Of a stretch of DNA of 64,000 bases, positions 48,361-60,400 are shown one piece after another; position 1 is the stretch's first letter; the number at the start of each line of letters is the position of its first letter. Origin of the DNA: Apostichopus japonicus (lineage: Eukaryota; Echinodermata; Holothuroidea; Aspidochirotida; Stichopodidae); NCBI RefSeq assembly GCF_037975245.1, contig NC_092576.1, forward strand, positions 44,925,111-44,989,110, in the 5' to 3' direction. Under the pieces are notes generated by a model. The model was given only the letters and a program-made list of their open reading frames with translations. It searched no databases and was not told the DNA's origin. The translations under genes and the position numbers were made by a program.

Positions 48361-50381
48361 GTGAGTTTATTATTAATCTTAGCCTTCAGGTACCTGTAAA
48401 ATGGCTTTTTTAGCCGTTCATTATTGTAGTGAGCGGGCGCGCGACAATATTGGAATTACTTGCCACGATACCTACATGACTGAGGCGTTGAAACTTAAAC
48501 TTTCATATAGTCTCTGTACTATTACACTTTCAGAAGCTAACTTGGTAGGTAACTGGTTCTGAGTATTTCGTGGCGCTCCACCCCCGCTCCTTGCCGACTT
48601 TGTAAATTCGTCTCAACGGAAGACGTCATATATCATATAAAACAGCTTGTGAGGCAATACAAAAGTGTCACTTGTGAAAGTCATGTTTCTCGAACTCCAC
48701 AACAAAGGGCCACAAACATGAAATTTGCGATAAAATACAACAGTGTACCTATTAACCCTCGGATGAATTAGTACGTGGTGGGGGCTCAAGACTTTACAAT
48801 ACGCATTGCAAGTTTGTAAAGTACTATAGGAATTGAAGTGGTAAACTTTATGAAAATAGTACTTACTTCCTAAAACAAAAATCCCCCTTTCTCCTTTAAC
48901 TGGTCCCTAATTAATTTTATAATGATTTTAGCTAACTTTGGTAGCAAAAGGCTGCTGCGCGCAATATGCCTGGTTGTATCGTCAGGCAGTGTCCTGACAC
49001 CAAAGCTAGGCTAGGCTATTAAGTAATTTGTGAAGGTGTCCTGGTGATCTGCTCGACGAATGTGGCTTCAGAACGATCAGAGTTACTTCCGCCAGCAAAT
49101 CGGCTACAACCGAAGGCAAAGTGAAACGCGGGCACACCTATGAATACTTAGAAATGTAATTGATGATGGACCTATACAAATGCTTAACTATCGCGCACCA
49201 AATGATATGAAGGACGCTACGGTAAAAACGCTTAATATAAGCCTATAGTAATAATAGTATACGAAGTACGCGTATACGGACTGCTATGAATTAATTTTCT
49301 GTAAACTTATGTCGTGCGCAGTAAAACTCGGCCTACTTGGCACGCGCGTGAGCAGTATAAAATGGCTAGCGAAATACATATAGACCTTGCAACTAAGTTA
49401 ATTCTAAGCCTCAGAATAACGCACTTGTGAAATAACTAGTAAATTTACGCTTTAACGCCCTTGAACTTATCTAAAGAAGCGCAGTTTTAAGGCCAAATTA
49501 AATGCTAAAGAGTTCGTATATTAATTAACGAGTTTTATCTTATTCACGGCACTTGTTGGAGAGAACGTGTACATAGCATAGGTTGGCATACTCTTATTAT
49601 AGTCTATATCCATCCGCTGGATTGTTCTCCTATCTCAGGAAAAGTGCCAAAAAGCAGCAGGAGAACATCTTTTTTTGACCTGTTATCAGTCGTGATCTAG
49701 TTGTTTGTTGCTTGCAAGTTAAAGAACATGAATGGAAGTAAATGTGGTGAGAGAATTCGGTCAATTGAGGCAATTTTAGACCCCTTTAGGCCTCCCATGA
49801 GCAGCGTAGGACAATTGTTTACTACTGAGTGAAGAGGTTTGTTTTCAAGTGACGAAAACTTCCGGCTCGGATAGCAAACAATCTACATGGTCATGATACG
49901 GAACATTTATACTGCCATGAAAGGCCAACTTGTCAGCTATCGGGTGATGGGTAGCGTTTAGCTAGTGAAAACCTCCATGTAGACTTAGAGACCACATTGA
50001 TTTTGTGATTTAGTGTGTAAGTCAACGGGGCTTTAATTGGCCTCTGCTACGTAGATAGCATAGATAGCACAGGTGGATTGACGGAGGTCGGTGGGCACCT
50101 GAGGCATGATATGTGTTCAGGCGGAACATTCGGACAAACAATGATGTCAAGGGTATATGCATCAAATTAACATTGTGGTATTTTATCTGTGTGTAGACAA
50201 TATGAATCGTTCTATGATTTAAAATTCAGGATGGCAGTGACATAATTCGATCAATTGTACAATTGGAACCAAGATGCGGTTCTATGATACAGCATCAAAT
50301 AACTCCATCGAATGACACAGTTTTTTTGTTTCTCCATATGTGTGTTCTTTTCAACACTATTGTTCTATTCTTTAACTCCAG
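48361..50381. other. Intron-like stretch, no exon supported
   Basis: Unique-looking sequence, no transposon ends and no protein-like frame that I can support. Confidence 0.35.
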
Positions 50382-50657
50382 GATGACACAATTCACACTG
50401 AATGTGAGAGAGCAAGCCAGACGCCATGTTATGACCTGCTGCTGGCTCTTCACGATGATGCCACATTTGTTAATGTACATGTACTACTGGTCTCAGAAGG
50501 CAAACTGCTGCGGCTACAAAAGAAGGTTGACAAATCAATATTGGCTAAACTGTCTAGGTACTGGGATGAGTACGAGTCCGAAACCAAACCAACGGACAGA
50601 ATTCCGAGAGTTGTTTCCAAACTGTTTGGAACACGCGATGAGCAAGCTGATAAGAAG
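50382..50657 (+). CDS. Internal exon of an unrecognised gene (92 codons)
   Basis: A pyrimidine-rich acceptor (TTCTTTAACTCCAG) and a donor AAG|GTATGA bound a 276-nt phase 0-0 segment, open only in one coding-like frame. It begins DDTIHTECERASQTPCYDLL and continues with LALHDDATFVNVHVLLVSEG, LLRLQKKVDKSILAKLSRYW and IPRVVSKLFGTRDEQADKK. Composition (strands, then amphipathic basic/acidic helices, few rare residues) is that of a soluble intracellular protein. I do not recognise the family. There is no ATG in frame, so upstream exons are needed. Confidence 0.5.
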
Positions 50658-51124
50658 GTATGAATGGGACTTAATCCTCGCTAGCTTACACGGGACTAAC
50701 ATATGACACAAGCAGGGCCCAGGGGAACTGCCCAGAGGCCCATATTTTACCAGGAGTCCCAGTTTTTAATACTTACATATGGTACAATGGGTCTGCTTTT
50801 GTTATCGGGTCAGTTGGTTGGAATACTAGCAATTTCCATCATTTTAAGACAATTACTAATCATTGTCACACGTGCACTTCTGTTGAGCAGATAGTTGGTG
50901 GCACACATAGGCTTATATCCATGTTGTTTGTTGTTGGCCTCATTAATTTATCTGGTTTTGATAAAGTATACAAGTACGGTGGTTGTCATGTTGTTACATG
51001 TATCATTTAGTGCAGTGTTACTGTTTTACTTTTAGTTGACTGGGCATTCATACGAAACAAATACAATCCTTCAATATAACCCAAACACTTGCCTTCTAAA
51101 CTTCCGTTCTGTTCATCATTTGAC

Positions 51125-51265
51125 ATTTGATATACTCCCTGGTGTGTTTTTCCTCCCAAACCACACCATGAAAACCAAACCTTCCTTGCTAATGATGAAA
51201 TAACTCCACACACACACTACAATACTGAGTATTTGAATGCAAATGCAGTTCTGGTTATTTATAGC
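51125..51265. repeat. Dispersed repeat, copy 2 (partner near 8.43 kb)
   Basis: ATACTCCCTGGTGTGTT, CACTACAATACT and GAATGCAAATGCAGTTCT match copy 1 in order. Confidence 0.65.
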
Positions 51266-51675
51266 TGGGCTCTGGGACGAACGTGGTAACAAATGTTACA
51301 CAGTAAGAACTGTATAAGCTGTTATACTTATATAGTGTTAATACTGAAAGCGAACGACCGGCTATATTTTGTTTATTCTGAAAGAGTAAATGGGAAGCGA
51401 AGAAAATTGTGACAGCAAACTGTAAAGCTGTCAAACACAGCCTAGCAATAAATGTGTCACGGTTTAAAACAATAACCAGCTTATACCGATAAGAAACTGA
51501 TGAGAGTCGGGTTATCTTGCAGTTATATACGTTTCAAAAAAATGCTGACGAGTTCTTCTACCTGAGGGGGAGAGTTTGAAACTTCCCATAGTCGAAATAG
51601 GTGGTTAGGGCAAAGAAAAATACGTATTCATTACAGTTGGCTATATTATTGTAAAATAACGTCACTTCACACACT

Positions 51676-52095
51676 CTAAATTTGTTTTTGGTATTTTACG
51701 GAATATACCATGTAAGTCCCAGTCGTCACAGCCATGTGGGCCCATGTGGGTTTAATGTGGAGAACGATGGGTTGAATCGGGTGTGAGCTAACTATAGAGT
51801 ATCTTTTTGGGCCCAGGGTTGTGTTTGTACTATGTGTGGACAGTGGTAAGTGGTCAATCTTTGACATTCTCGCTGTTATCAAGTGTGGGTTGTATTTGGG
51901 CTACAAGTGGGTACAAGTGTTGTGGATTAATTTTGGGATGACTTTTTGGGTCCCATATGGGGTTTGACATGCGTTTGAAATGGAAAAATCAGTGTGGGTA
52001 AACCAAGTGATGACTACACAGCCAACTAATGTGAGTATACCTTGTGCTATACACCTTGGCCCCCGTGTGGTCTTATAGTACTCCCAAGATCCCAT
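51676..52095. repeat. Degenerate CCCATGTGGG-type repeat
   Basis: Phrases such as GGGCCCATGTGGGTTT, TTTTTGGGCCCAGGG and TTTTTGGGTCCCATATGGGG recur at irregular spacing. Minus-strand frames across it are by-products. Confidence 0.5.
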
Positions 52096-52596
52096 TATTG
52101 CTGTTGATGCAGATGCTTAGAAAATAGGTCAACAAACAAAACGATTTTGGATAGAACTTCCCAAATGTATTTCTCTCTACATTTTGTGATAATTTTCGAG
52201 CTGTATATTTTTTAGTTAAAGGCCGCATTTCATTTATCGGAACCTTGAATACGTCGTTAAACGTGCAAATTCTTCCATAGATAGGCACAGTACATCCCAG
52301 CAGTAGAGATTGAGTAGTAAGAAACTGTTTTGTTGAACCAAGTTTTTGTTACTAGAAACATGATCAAGATTCCGTTTTGGTACAAGGTACAAGCCAGAAG
52401 TGGCCTTCATGTATAAATGCATGTCCCCAGGTATAAACATGCATCAATGTGTGATGAACTGAGTTACCTCGGAGCTCCAACTACTGTAGTAGCTCTATTA
52501 CAGATGATTCATTACATTAGCATGTATGTAACTGTTGTCTGTATCTATAAGCTGTGATTGTATTATGGTCTTATCATGTTGTGTTTTGCATGGCAG

Positions 52597-52752
52597 TTCC
52601 AATGCCTAACGACATTAGACAAGTGTGCTAGTGTAGTACAAATGTTAAGGATTGGATCAATATGGGCTACTATATTAGATGACAAAGTGTGGGCAGCAGC
52701 ACTAAGAATGCTAATAGTGAATATTGAGAGAAGAGCTAGGCTAGCTCTATAA
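52597..52752 (+). CDS. Possible terminal exon of the plus-strand gene
   Basis: The acceptor GCATGGCAG enters in phase 0, matching the exon at 50.4-50.7 kb. It is open for 51 codons to TAA: FQCLTTLDKCASVVQMLRIG, WATILDDKVWAAALRML, NIERRARLAL. Phase match and composition are suggestive only. Confidence 0.28.
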   Translation, partial: FQCLTTLDKCASVVQMLRIGSIWATILDDKVWAAALRMLIVNIERRARLAL

Positions 52753-53333
52753 AGCCGAAAGAGCAATTAACCAGTTCTTGTTGAGACTGTGAGGGACCTC
52801 ACCATATGCCATTCCGTTAGACTTCTGTTTACGTATTGTACATCAACCTACTATAACACCTCAAAGCACATTACATGTACCTGCAGTATCATTGAAGAGT
52901 AGCCAAATTAAGGAATACAGAATACAGATCATGTTTCGAAGCATGTACTGTCCTGAAGGGCTGGCGAAAAGTGAGATATCATTTCAAGAAACTTAGTTAA
53001 GAATATCCTCATTTTTTCTTGGGGGGGGGCTGGTGTTTCATGGCTGAAGGCCTCCCCATCCCCTCACCCCATATATATAAACCACATAATTAATATAACT
53101 ATCTGGTGTCGGCTTGTAGCTGGAGTGTGTCACATATTATACGAAGACAAATATTCTAAGAGGCTGGGCAAATCATTAATCTATTCCAAGTGTCAAACTG
53201 TACTTGGAAGGCAAGGGAAAACAGACAATTGCACGATTTCAATGTTCCTAGTCATTTAGATGCACTTTTTACTTTTTGATTTGTAATTTTGGGCATCCTA
53301 TGGCCCCGGAAAACTTCCCGAACCCCCCCCCCC

Positions 53334-53521
53334 CTATACGTCATACCTTACACACGATCTAATATACATGATCCGCTATACATACTCCGCTATACACGAA
53401 CCACTGTACAGGATCCACTATGCATAATCCGGTAAACACAATACCCTTTATATGATCCATGATGTAGGATCCACTATACAAGATCCACTATACACGATCA
53501 ACTCTGTAGGATCGACATGTA
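53334..53521. repeat. 14-bp minisatellite
   Basis: About 12 exact-length units of the type ACGATCCACTATAC from 53354 on, with two looser units before. It starts just after a poly-C run. Confidence 0.9.
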
Positions 53522-53524
53522 CCG

Positions 53525-54420
53525 GTTCTTGATGTGTGCAATGGGAATTAAACTTGTGATTTTGTTCAATAATAACTATTAGGTTATCTGTAATATCGTC
53601 CATGACCATTATCTCATACTTAAATACACTGATTAGGTTTGGATGGAATATGAATTCATAAACATGTTTCCATCCGTGACTAGATGTTACCGAAATATTT
53701 TATAGATACATCTGACAACATCAACGATAGTGGCATTAGTTATGTTAGTATCCGATTTTATCATATTTCAATAAAACAGTAAATGGCATGATTGTAACAC
53801 TAAAAGGAACATACTTTGAACGATCACAAACGATTACTTCATGGGATCATGAATGATTTATCTATCAAAGATAATTGAACTTCAACTAGCGCAAGGTATT
53901 GAGGTGTAACTTAACAATGTAAAATGTTATCTGTTAGTCTTTATGTGTGCCACAATCTGCAAAGAGATTAGTTATTTTAATGAAAATAATTTAATACACG
54001 TAGCGTGATATTGAATAAATTCAAAATTGTCATTTTGTGATTTGTAATTATCAGGAAATGTGAGTTCACGGACATTTCCGATAACTTTGCGATGCAAAAA
54101 TGATTTCACGTCAACTTATATGGAGTCGATTTCAAATCGACCAATCTAAAAATTATTTTTAAAGCTACAACAATGTGTACTTAAAAATGAATCAACAGGG
54201 ACGTTTGGTTTGATCAGGTTCTTGCTTCCACAGCTCAAGAAGTCTGAAGTTATTTTATTTACTACACCGAACTATCCCAACATCAACACCTAATTTACTA
54301 CGTTCATACACGGCGGCTTATCACCAATCGCAGTCTGTATTTCATGTTGTGCAAATATCTGTTTCTTAACCTGAATGTTAATGTATCCATTGGTATTAAA
54401 AGGAACTTTTCTTTGATTTC
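53525..54420. other. No gene recognised
   Basis: AT-rich, no supported feature. Confidence 0.4.
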
Positions 54421-54422
54421 AG

Positions 54423-54640
54423 AGTGCAATGATTCGAGGGAGCTCTATGATGAAATTGATTTCAATCTTGCCGTAGTTGACAGATTTATCTTTCTTTTCG
54501 AACAATTTTCATGGATTGTTTATCTCATTGTGTCTTACGTGGGGACTTTTATGATTATCTTGATATGCCCAGCCCAGGCCTAGAACAACTGAGAATAAAG
54601 AAAATACAGAAACTTACCTGCACTGATGTAATTTGTCCGA
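54423..54640 (+). pseudogene. Possible relic of a tyrosine-motif cytoplasmic tail
   Basis: After a TTTGATTTCAG acceptor, a phase-1 frame gives CNDSRELYDEIDFNLAVVD. In another frame about 100 bases on is GDFYDYLDMPSPGLEQLRIK. YDEI and YDYL are of the YxxI/L type used in immune receptor tails. The frame change suggests a broken gene. Family not recognised. Confidence 0.25.
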
Positions 54641-55169
54641 ATATCCTTTGATAACAGTTATTTGAAATTGGGTAAATGTGATTTTGCGTTTCAATGTCGT
54701 TGATCCACGGACGCGAGAAGGTCCAGGTATTGTAAAATATAACGAGTAAGTGTATGTGAAATACCTAAGTTTGTAACAATCCAACTGACGTTGGTTAATT
54801 TCAATCGGAACATAACGTTCATATAATCCGTTCTCTAATAATTTAATATCGAATATTTACTACCACAATATCTATATTACTCGCATCGGCTCATAAAGAC
54901 ACTTTGCTGAATTTCCGTTGTAAGTTTTTTTTCTAAATTTCATATAACAGTGTCTCAAATACCGTTATACTTAAATATCCCGAAGAAAATAAATCGTTTG
55001 TCAACGTGTACACAACTAGATATTTAGGCAAAGGATGGCAAAAGCGATCACAAATGGTTGTTTACCATTAGGCTCACAAAGCTTCCAAAACTTTTCCAAA
55101 CTTATAAATACTGATTAAGTTTTTGGAGGTATACATATCTGAGAATTATAAATGTGACCGAACCAGGTA

Positions 55170-56741
55170 ACTAGGCAGTTCCAAACAAGTAGTGCCTTAC
55201 CTCACCCCTACTGCTTTCCCGATAATAAGTGTCCTTCTATTCCTACGAAGCTTAAAATTATGAGCTGCTGATAATATGCAAATTATTATTGCTATACAAT
55301 GATGCGTGACAATATCTATTGAAAAAGGTGACGACTTGTATGCTCAGTTTGATGACGCATATGGAATCTACCATTTTTTGTGTGGGACATGTTAACATTC
55401 TCTTGGAATATTCCTAAGAATTACGATTACGGAACCATTTCCTGTGATTAGATATAAATATCATGATATGCAGCAAGTGCGACCGCCAACAGTGGTGCAG
55501 TTATTTCTCTGACAACACACAAACTGTTTAAGACTTATTAAATTATAAATCCACCTTTACTCGATCATTTGCAAATGGTGAGAACTGATTGAAACTATAC
55601 AAGAACTTGTCAATCGTGACGTTTGATTTTTGTTCAGCCTCGCAAGCCATAGAAGAAAGAATTATAGTTGTATGTTCACCAGTGATCCCGCACTTTTCAC
55701 ACGTATTCCATTTGCTTCTGTCTATTTTACAAAAAAAAAAACTAACTAACTTCACAGCTAGAATTACATACCACAAGAATAAGTTACTTGATTTCGCTGT
55801 GGTCCTTTAGGTATCGCACCACAATTAATTGCTCCCAGTTACTTACACACTAAACTCGTCACTTTCCAAGGCCGATGTGACAAAGAGAAATATTTTTAAC
55901 TAACAAGTCCTACCCACCATTATGATGGCACCATGTGATAGCTTTATGCTTGGGCTATTATCACACATTCAACTTTTGCCACAATGACTGTTTAGATTTT
56001 GAGCTAGAAGAGTTAAAAATTATCAGAGTGCCCCCCCCCCCCTTCCTATCTGCCAGCTGTCGCTTTGTAAAATCTTCTTGTTTACCTCAAGATTATGTTA
56101 AATACCTTAAATCACCTTCAATCCTCTAAAAACTAGTCAATTGTTATCATCAATCGTCGATCTTTGTTTAGCATTGCAAGCATTCAAGAAAGAATTAAAA
56201 AATCCAACTGCATGTTCACCAGTGACCACGCACTTTTTTCAGTACTGCATTTGCTCCTGTCTTTCACGTAGAAAATAATTAAAATATATGAACTTCACAG
56301 CTGGATTTCTACGCATCAATAAGTTATTTAATTGCGATGAAGTCCTGTATAGGCACCTACGCATCACATAAAATGTGTGTATTGCATAAGGGATTTTTCT
56401 CGGGAATATCTACAGTGGTCGATAATTATAACCATCCAAACTGCCAACAAGTGAGAACTTCGGCGGAAGTTAATTGTCAGAAGTTAGACCAGCAAACCGA
56501 AGCAAAAACACGTATATATCCTACCATGTTTATTCATTTTTTGTGGCTAGGTCGATGAGTAGATTCATGGCTGACACGAATCACATATTACGTCCATAGA
56601 CCTATGAAGAACGGTTCAAGTGCTCTGTAGGGCTCATAGAGTCAGCGGAATCCTTCTATAGGTATATGTTTATATCACGGGTAAACAGTTATACAGTCAA
56701 GTATGTGAATATGATAGGATGACCTGTCTTAATTGCCTGGT

Positions 56742-56788
<47 letters not shown>

Positions 56789-56796
56789 TATATAGA

Positions 56797-56838
<42 letters not shown>

Positions 56839-56869
56839 GATATATAGATATAGATATAGATATATATAT

Positions 56870-56936
<67 letters not shown>

Positions 56937-57660
56937 TATATATATATATACCTTCACCTCTACCCTCCATAGCCATTTGAACTTCCTCTTTTAATCCATG
57001 CTATTAGCATTTACTTTTGAAAACAGCGAAAAATAATGCAATCCTGCTAACCACTATCAATTTATTCATAGTGCGTGCAGTCTGTCTTAGTCAATGATGT
57101 GTGACGATCGCATACAGCAATTCTATTAAGGTGTTATTTCTAAATCGGTAAGATAGAACCAGCATTGGTATTCATCGCCCAGGGTAACCGAGACAATCGC
57201 ATAGAAATGTTGTTATAATTATTCATTCATTCGTGGCGTTTTGGTAGATTGCACTAAAGTGGTTCTAGACTTGTTTGTTAAAACAGCAACATATTACACG
57301 TATATATTGCAAATCTAAAGTAACCATATATTACACAAATCACAGGTTGTGTGCTTCCATTACGTATGTACACCGATATGACTACATCAAAGGAAATGAT
57401 ATTCACGATCACGGGTAGTGATGTATCACACAATTAACTAGGAAAGTTATTGAAGGCAAAGGTTCAATTTTTTTTGTATTTGTGGCTGTTGTAATATTTT
57501 TATTTCGTTTTAATAGAAGTACAAGGTTGGGGATATAGGCTTTTAGGAAACTCAAAGCAACCTTATTTATCATCGTAATTGACTATGTCCAACATTAAGT
57601 ATTAATCACGTGAACTAAGAAGACAATTATGGAGAGAGCTATCAATGACATTGAAAGTAA
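55170..57660. repeat. Segmental duplication, copy A (partner 61.18-63.61 kb)
   Basis: Colinear matches: CAGTTCCAAACAA (55176/61179), GACATGTTAACATTCTC-like (55386/61374), CGGGAATATCTACAGTGGTCGAT (56401/61849), TTACGTCCATAGACC (56589/62946), CGCCCAGGGTAAC and GAGACAATCGCATAGAAATG (57177/63181). Copy A carries a (TA)n insertion at 56.74-56.95 kb and an internal repeat (55.56-55.80 against 56.14-56.34 kb). Confidence 0.88.
56742..56950. repeat. (TA)n/(GA)n microsatellite
   Basis: Alternating TA with TAGATA variants and a (GA)8-like segment near 56917-56935. Confidence 0.95.
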
Positions 57661-58540
57661 ACCTGTAAACATGTTTATGTAACCTGGAAAACATTCTGTT
57701 GTACTATCCGTAAAACCAACCGTCTACCTACAAGAACATGGCTATTGATTGGTATTGAGTGACTTGATTTGGCTTACTAAAATTGACCTGACTGTCTATT
57801 AAAGATACGCAATGCTCCTGAAAAGTTTACCATCTGAGGGAAAGAAACTAGATTGAACATGTGTTGATAATCTACCGTGAACAATGTGGTAGCTGGTATT
57901 CCTTTACGAGGAAAGTTACAAACAGAACTGGTTAATAAGCAATACACATTTAAGTCATTATTTACATGGTATAAATAATTGTAACCATCAGTTACATTAC
58001 GTGATGTAATTACCATGATTCCCCGTATAACGTAATCCAATAGTTGTTAAGCAGTATACAACCACTATGTTCCTTGCAAATATGCTTGATATGCCATATG
58101 CCTTTTGATGCTATGTCGGTCATTACCCACATAGGTAATAGAACTGTGAAAAGAAGTTTAGCTATATTATTACAAAACCTGGTGATGTCATATTTTTAGA
58201 GGATACTGTACATATATAGCTAAAAACTTAGAGAGTAGTAACTGTCTGTGGAAAAGTGATAAAACAGGCGACAGACATTTGTTTTTTTCCATAAGCCTAT
58301 TCTCATATCTGTATCTTCTTCTTGAGAGGATACAAGAGTCGGTTATTAAGAAAAAGGTAAAGTCAAAGTATGAAACAATTAAAAGTTTACACATTGAGTT
58401 TTAATGAATACGAATTTTTTATTTAGGAGATTACTCAGGAGAAGAAATTGTTCCACTAGTGAGTGGAAACACTGTGGGCTGTGAAAATAAGTGAAGATAT
58501 GCTTCACAACATGTAGTGTTGGCAACATCATTGTGTGTTT
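57661..58540. other. No gene recognised
   Basis: A minus-strand frame (57777-58040) shows no family resemblance that I can support. Confidence 0.35.
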
Positions 58541-58543
58541 GTC

Positions 58544-58548
<5 letters not shown>

Positions 58549-58640
<92 letters not shown>
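58549..58640. repeat. (TA)n microsatellite
   Basis: About 90 bases of uninterrupted TA. Confidence 0.95.
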
Positions 58641-58641
<1 letters not shown>

Positions 58642-58829
58642 GTGTACTACACTTTCTTTAGCAAAACGATTTCGAGCAAATCCTCCATTGTTTTGGTTTC
58701 TTTCATTAGCTCAGTACTACGTGTGTCTATGAATTCGGAGTATTGTTTAAGCATGATATGGTTCAGCAGCCAATCATAGTAAAACATTAACGGTTATGAC
58801 TAAGAATTTCTTGTTACTGGTTACACATA

Positions 58830-59085
58830 TGTACAGTCTGCTGTTTTCAACGTTCAACGGATAGTGTTACAGCTTACCGTTGTCCCACTTACATATGTAC
58901 AGTGCTGTTTTCAGAAAAAAAGACGTTGTTTTTTCTTTAAAAATAAATCTATTATCCAACGCAGGACCTATCGCGAGGTCGATCAGGGGTTAAACTTCTT
59001 TATTACTTGGATTACTTGTTTTCAACGTGAAACAGATACTGTTACACCTAACGTTGTCCCACGTATTATGTTTGCTACCACTCCT
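58830..59085. repeat. Short direct repeat, period about 175 bp
   Basis: GTTTTCAACGT, GATA(G/C)TGTTACA and CGTTGTCCCAC recur in the same order near 58844 and 59019. ACATATGTACAGT also recurs near 58826 and 58890. Confidence 0.6.
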
Positions 59086-59167
59086 CTGAATATCAAACCA
59101 TTTTGAAACTAACTCACACAAAAAAGCAAAGTTAAGAGTTCACGTTCGTTTATTGAATACGTTCAAA

Positions 59168-59250
59168 GCATGGGCGTCAATCCAGGGGGGGGGGGACACG
59201 TTCCCCCACATTTCGATGGGTGGTGGACACACTATCAAATGTCCCCCACA
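59168..59250 (+). mobile_element. ATGGGCGTCAATCC terminus with poly-G
   Basis: Another member of the GGCGT-plus-G-run class, followed by a CCCCCACA(C)ATTT repeat. Confidence 0.45.
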
Positions 59251-59401
59251 CATTTGGAAAAAGAGTAGTGCCGTGGCTCTATTTGGTTAGTGCTTACACA
59301 TCTCAGGATTCAAATCATCGAATATCACTCAGTGTTGCTGAATGGAGAATTCCACCCATATATCGTGAGTTGGTACCCTGAGCTCTCCGACAATCTTAAG
59401 T

Positions 59402-59731
59402 TTGCCTTTCTTTCGAGGCCAGTTCCAGTCGTCGTCGGTTGAAGGGTATAGACAAATATTCAAGTCGATGGATCCAGCGGGACGGGCTATGTTTGGTGAA
59501 GTCGAAGCTCCTCGTCTCCTCCGCCAGTTCGAGGGAAGCCGAGAGATCTATGAGTGCTTTGGGCGTTTGAAGACATGGCTACGGAGCACCATGACCCAAC
59601 AGAGGCTGAACCATGTGATGGTGTGCCATTTTCACTGCGAACGTCTAGCCCAGTTGAAGCCTGAGGAGTTCATAGGGAAGTTCGTTGGTTCCTCGGATTA
59701 CAGACGCCGCATCTTCGGGCGATTCCAGTAG
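59402..59731 (+). pseudogene. hAT-type transposase C-terminal remnant
   Basis: The last part reads CFGRLKTWLRSTMTQQRLNH, then MVCHFHCERL and DYRRRIFGRFQ before the stop. This matches the C-terminal dimerisation region of hAT-related proteins (pattern ERSFSxLRRLKTWLRSTM...RLN...H.H..R). The expected ERSFS is decayed to EIYECFG and the upstream part is not recognisable. Only the last 55-60 residues are supported. Confidence 0.6.
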
Positions 59732-60040
59732 AAAAACTAGTGCGCTCCGTCATTAACATAAGAGACAGCACTTCATAGCTACAGCCAACGCTTGTGCATA
59801 GTTGTTGTTTAGTTGTAGATGGTGTTTCAAAGACGGTGCCCGTTCCCTTATATTGGGGAAATGAAATAGGGAGCACATTCCGTGGCAGCGCATCCCATGT
59901 TACCTTGTCGTTGAGTGATACCGGAGTTTACTCCTCAGTGAGAACACTGGGTACAAGCAGGGACGTCGCTAGAGGCGGGGGGGTGGGGTGGTGGTGCGTC
60001 ACCCCCAAACTTGGTAAAACTGACGATAGTTGGAAAATTG

Positions 60041-60075
60041 GAGTGCGACAGTCGGAATTTCCGACTGTCGCACTC
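60041..60075. repeat. 35-bp palindrome, 17-bp perfect arms
   Basis: GAGTGCGACAGTCGGAA (60041-60057), one central T, TTCCGACTGTCGCACTC (60059-60075). Arms are perfect. Confidence 0.97.
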
Positions 60076-60289
60076 TAGTTTATCTAGACCTACTCATTAA
60101 TTCCTGTGATTGTGTATGACCTAAAAATTGAAAAATTCCGGTCAAAATTGACCTTTAATCTGTCATATTTACGTCGTTTTCCTTGCCACTTTGAGAAATT
60201 GTATCTCGCGAATCTTATAATACTCCACCGTACAAAACTTCGTATGATTTTGAATACTCCAAAAAAAAATAATACTTAATAGAACTACC

Positions 60290-60400
60290 GTCATAGGCGT
60301 AGGAGCCCAATCTGATTTGTGGGGGTTGTAACGACTTGCCCGAAAAATATAACCACAATTGTTCGCGCGTTCCACATGTTAATGTGCATATCATATAGCC
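60290..60400 (+). repeat. Dispersed GGCGTAGGAG/poly-G repeat (inverted copy near 9.6 kb)
   Basis: See 9540-9705. CATAGGCGTAGGAGCCCAAT and GTAACGACTTGCCCGAAAAA match that copy on the opposite strand. Confidence 0.75.
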
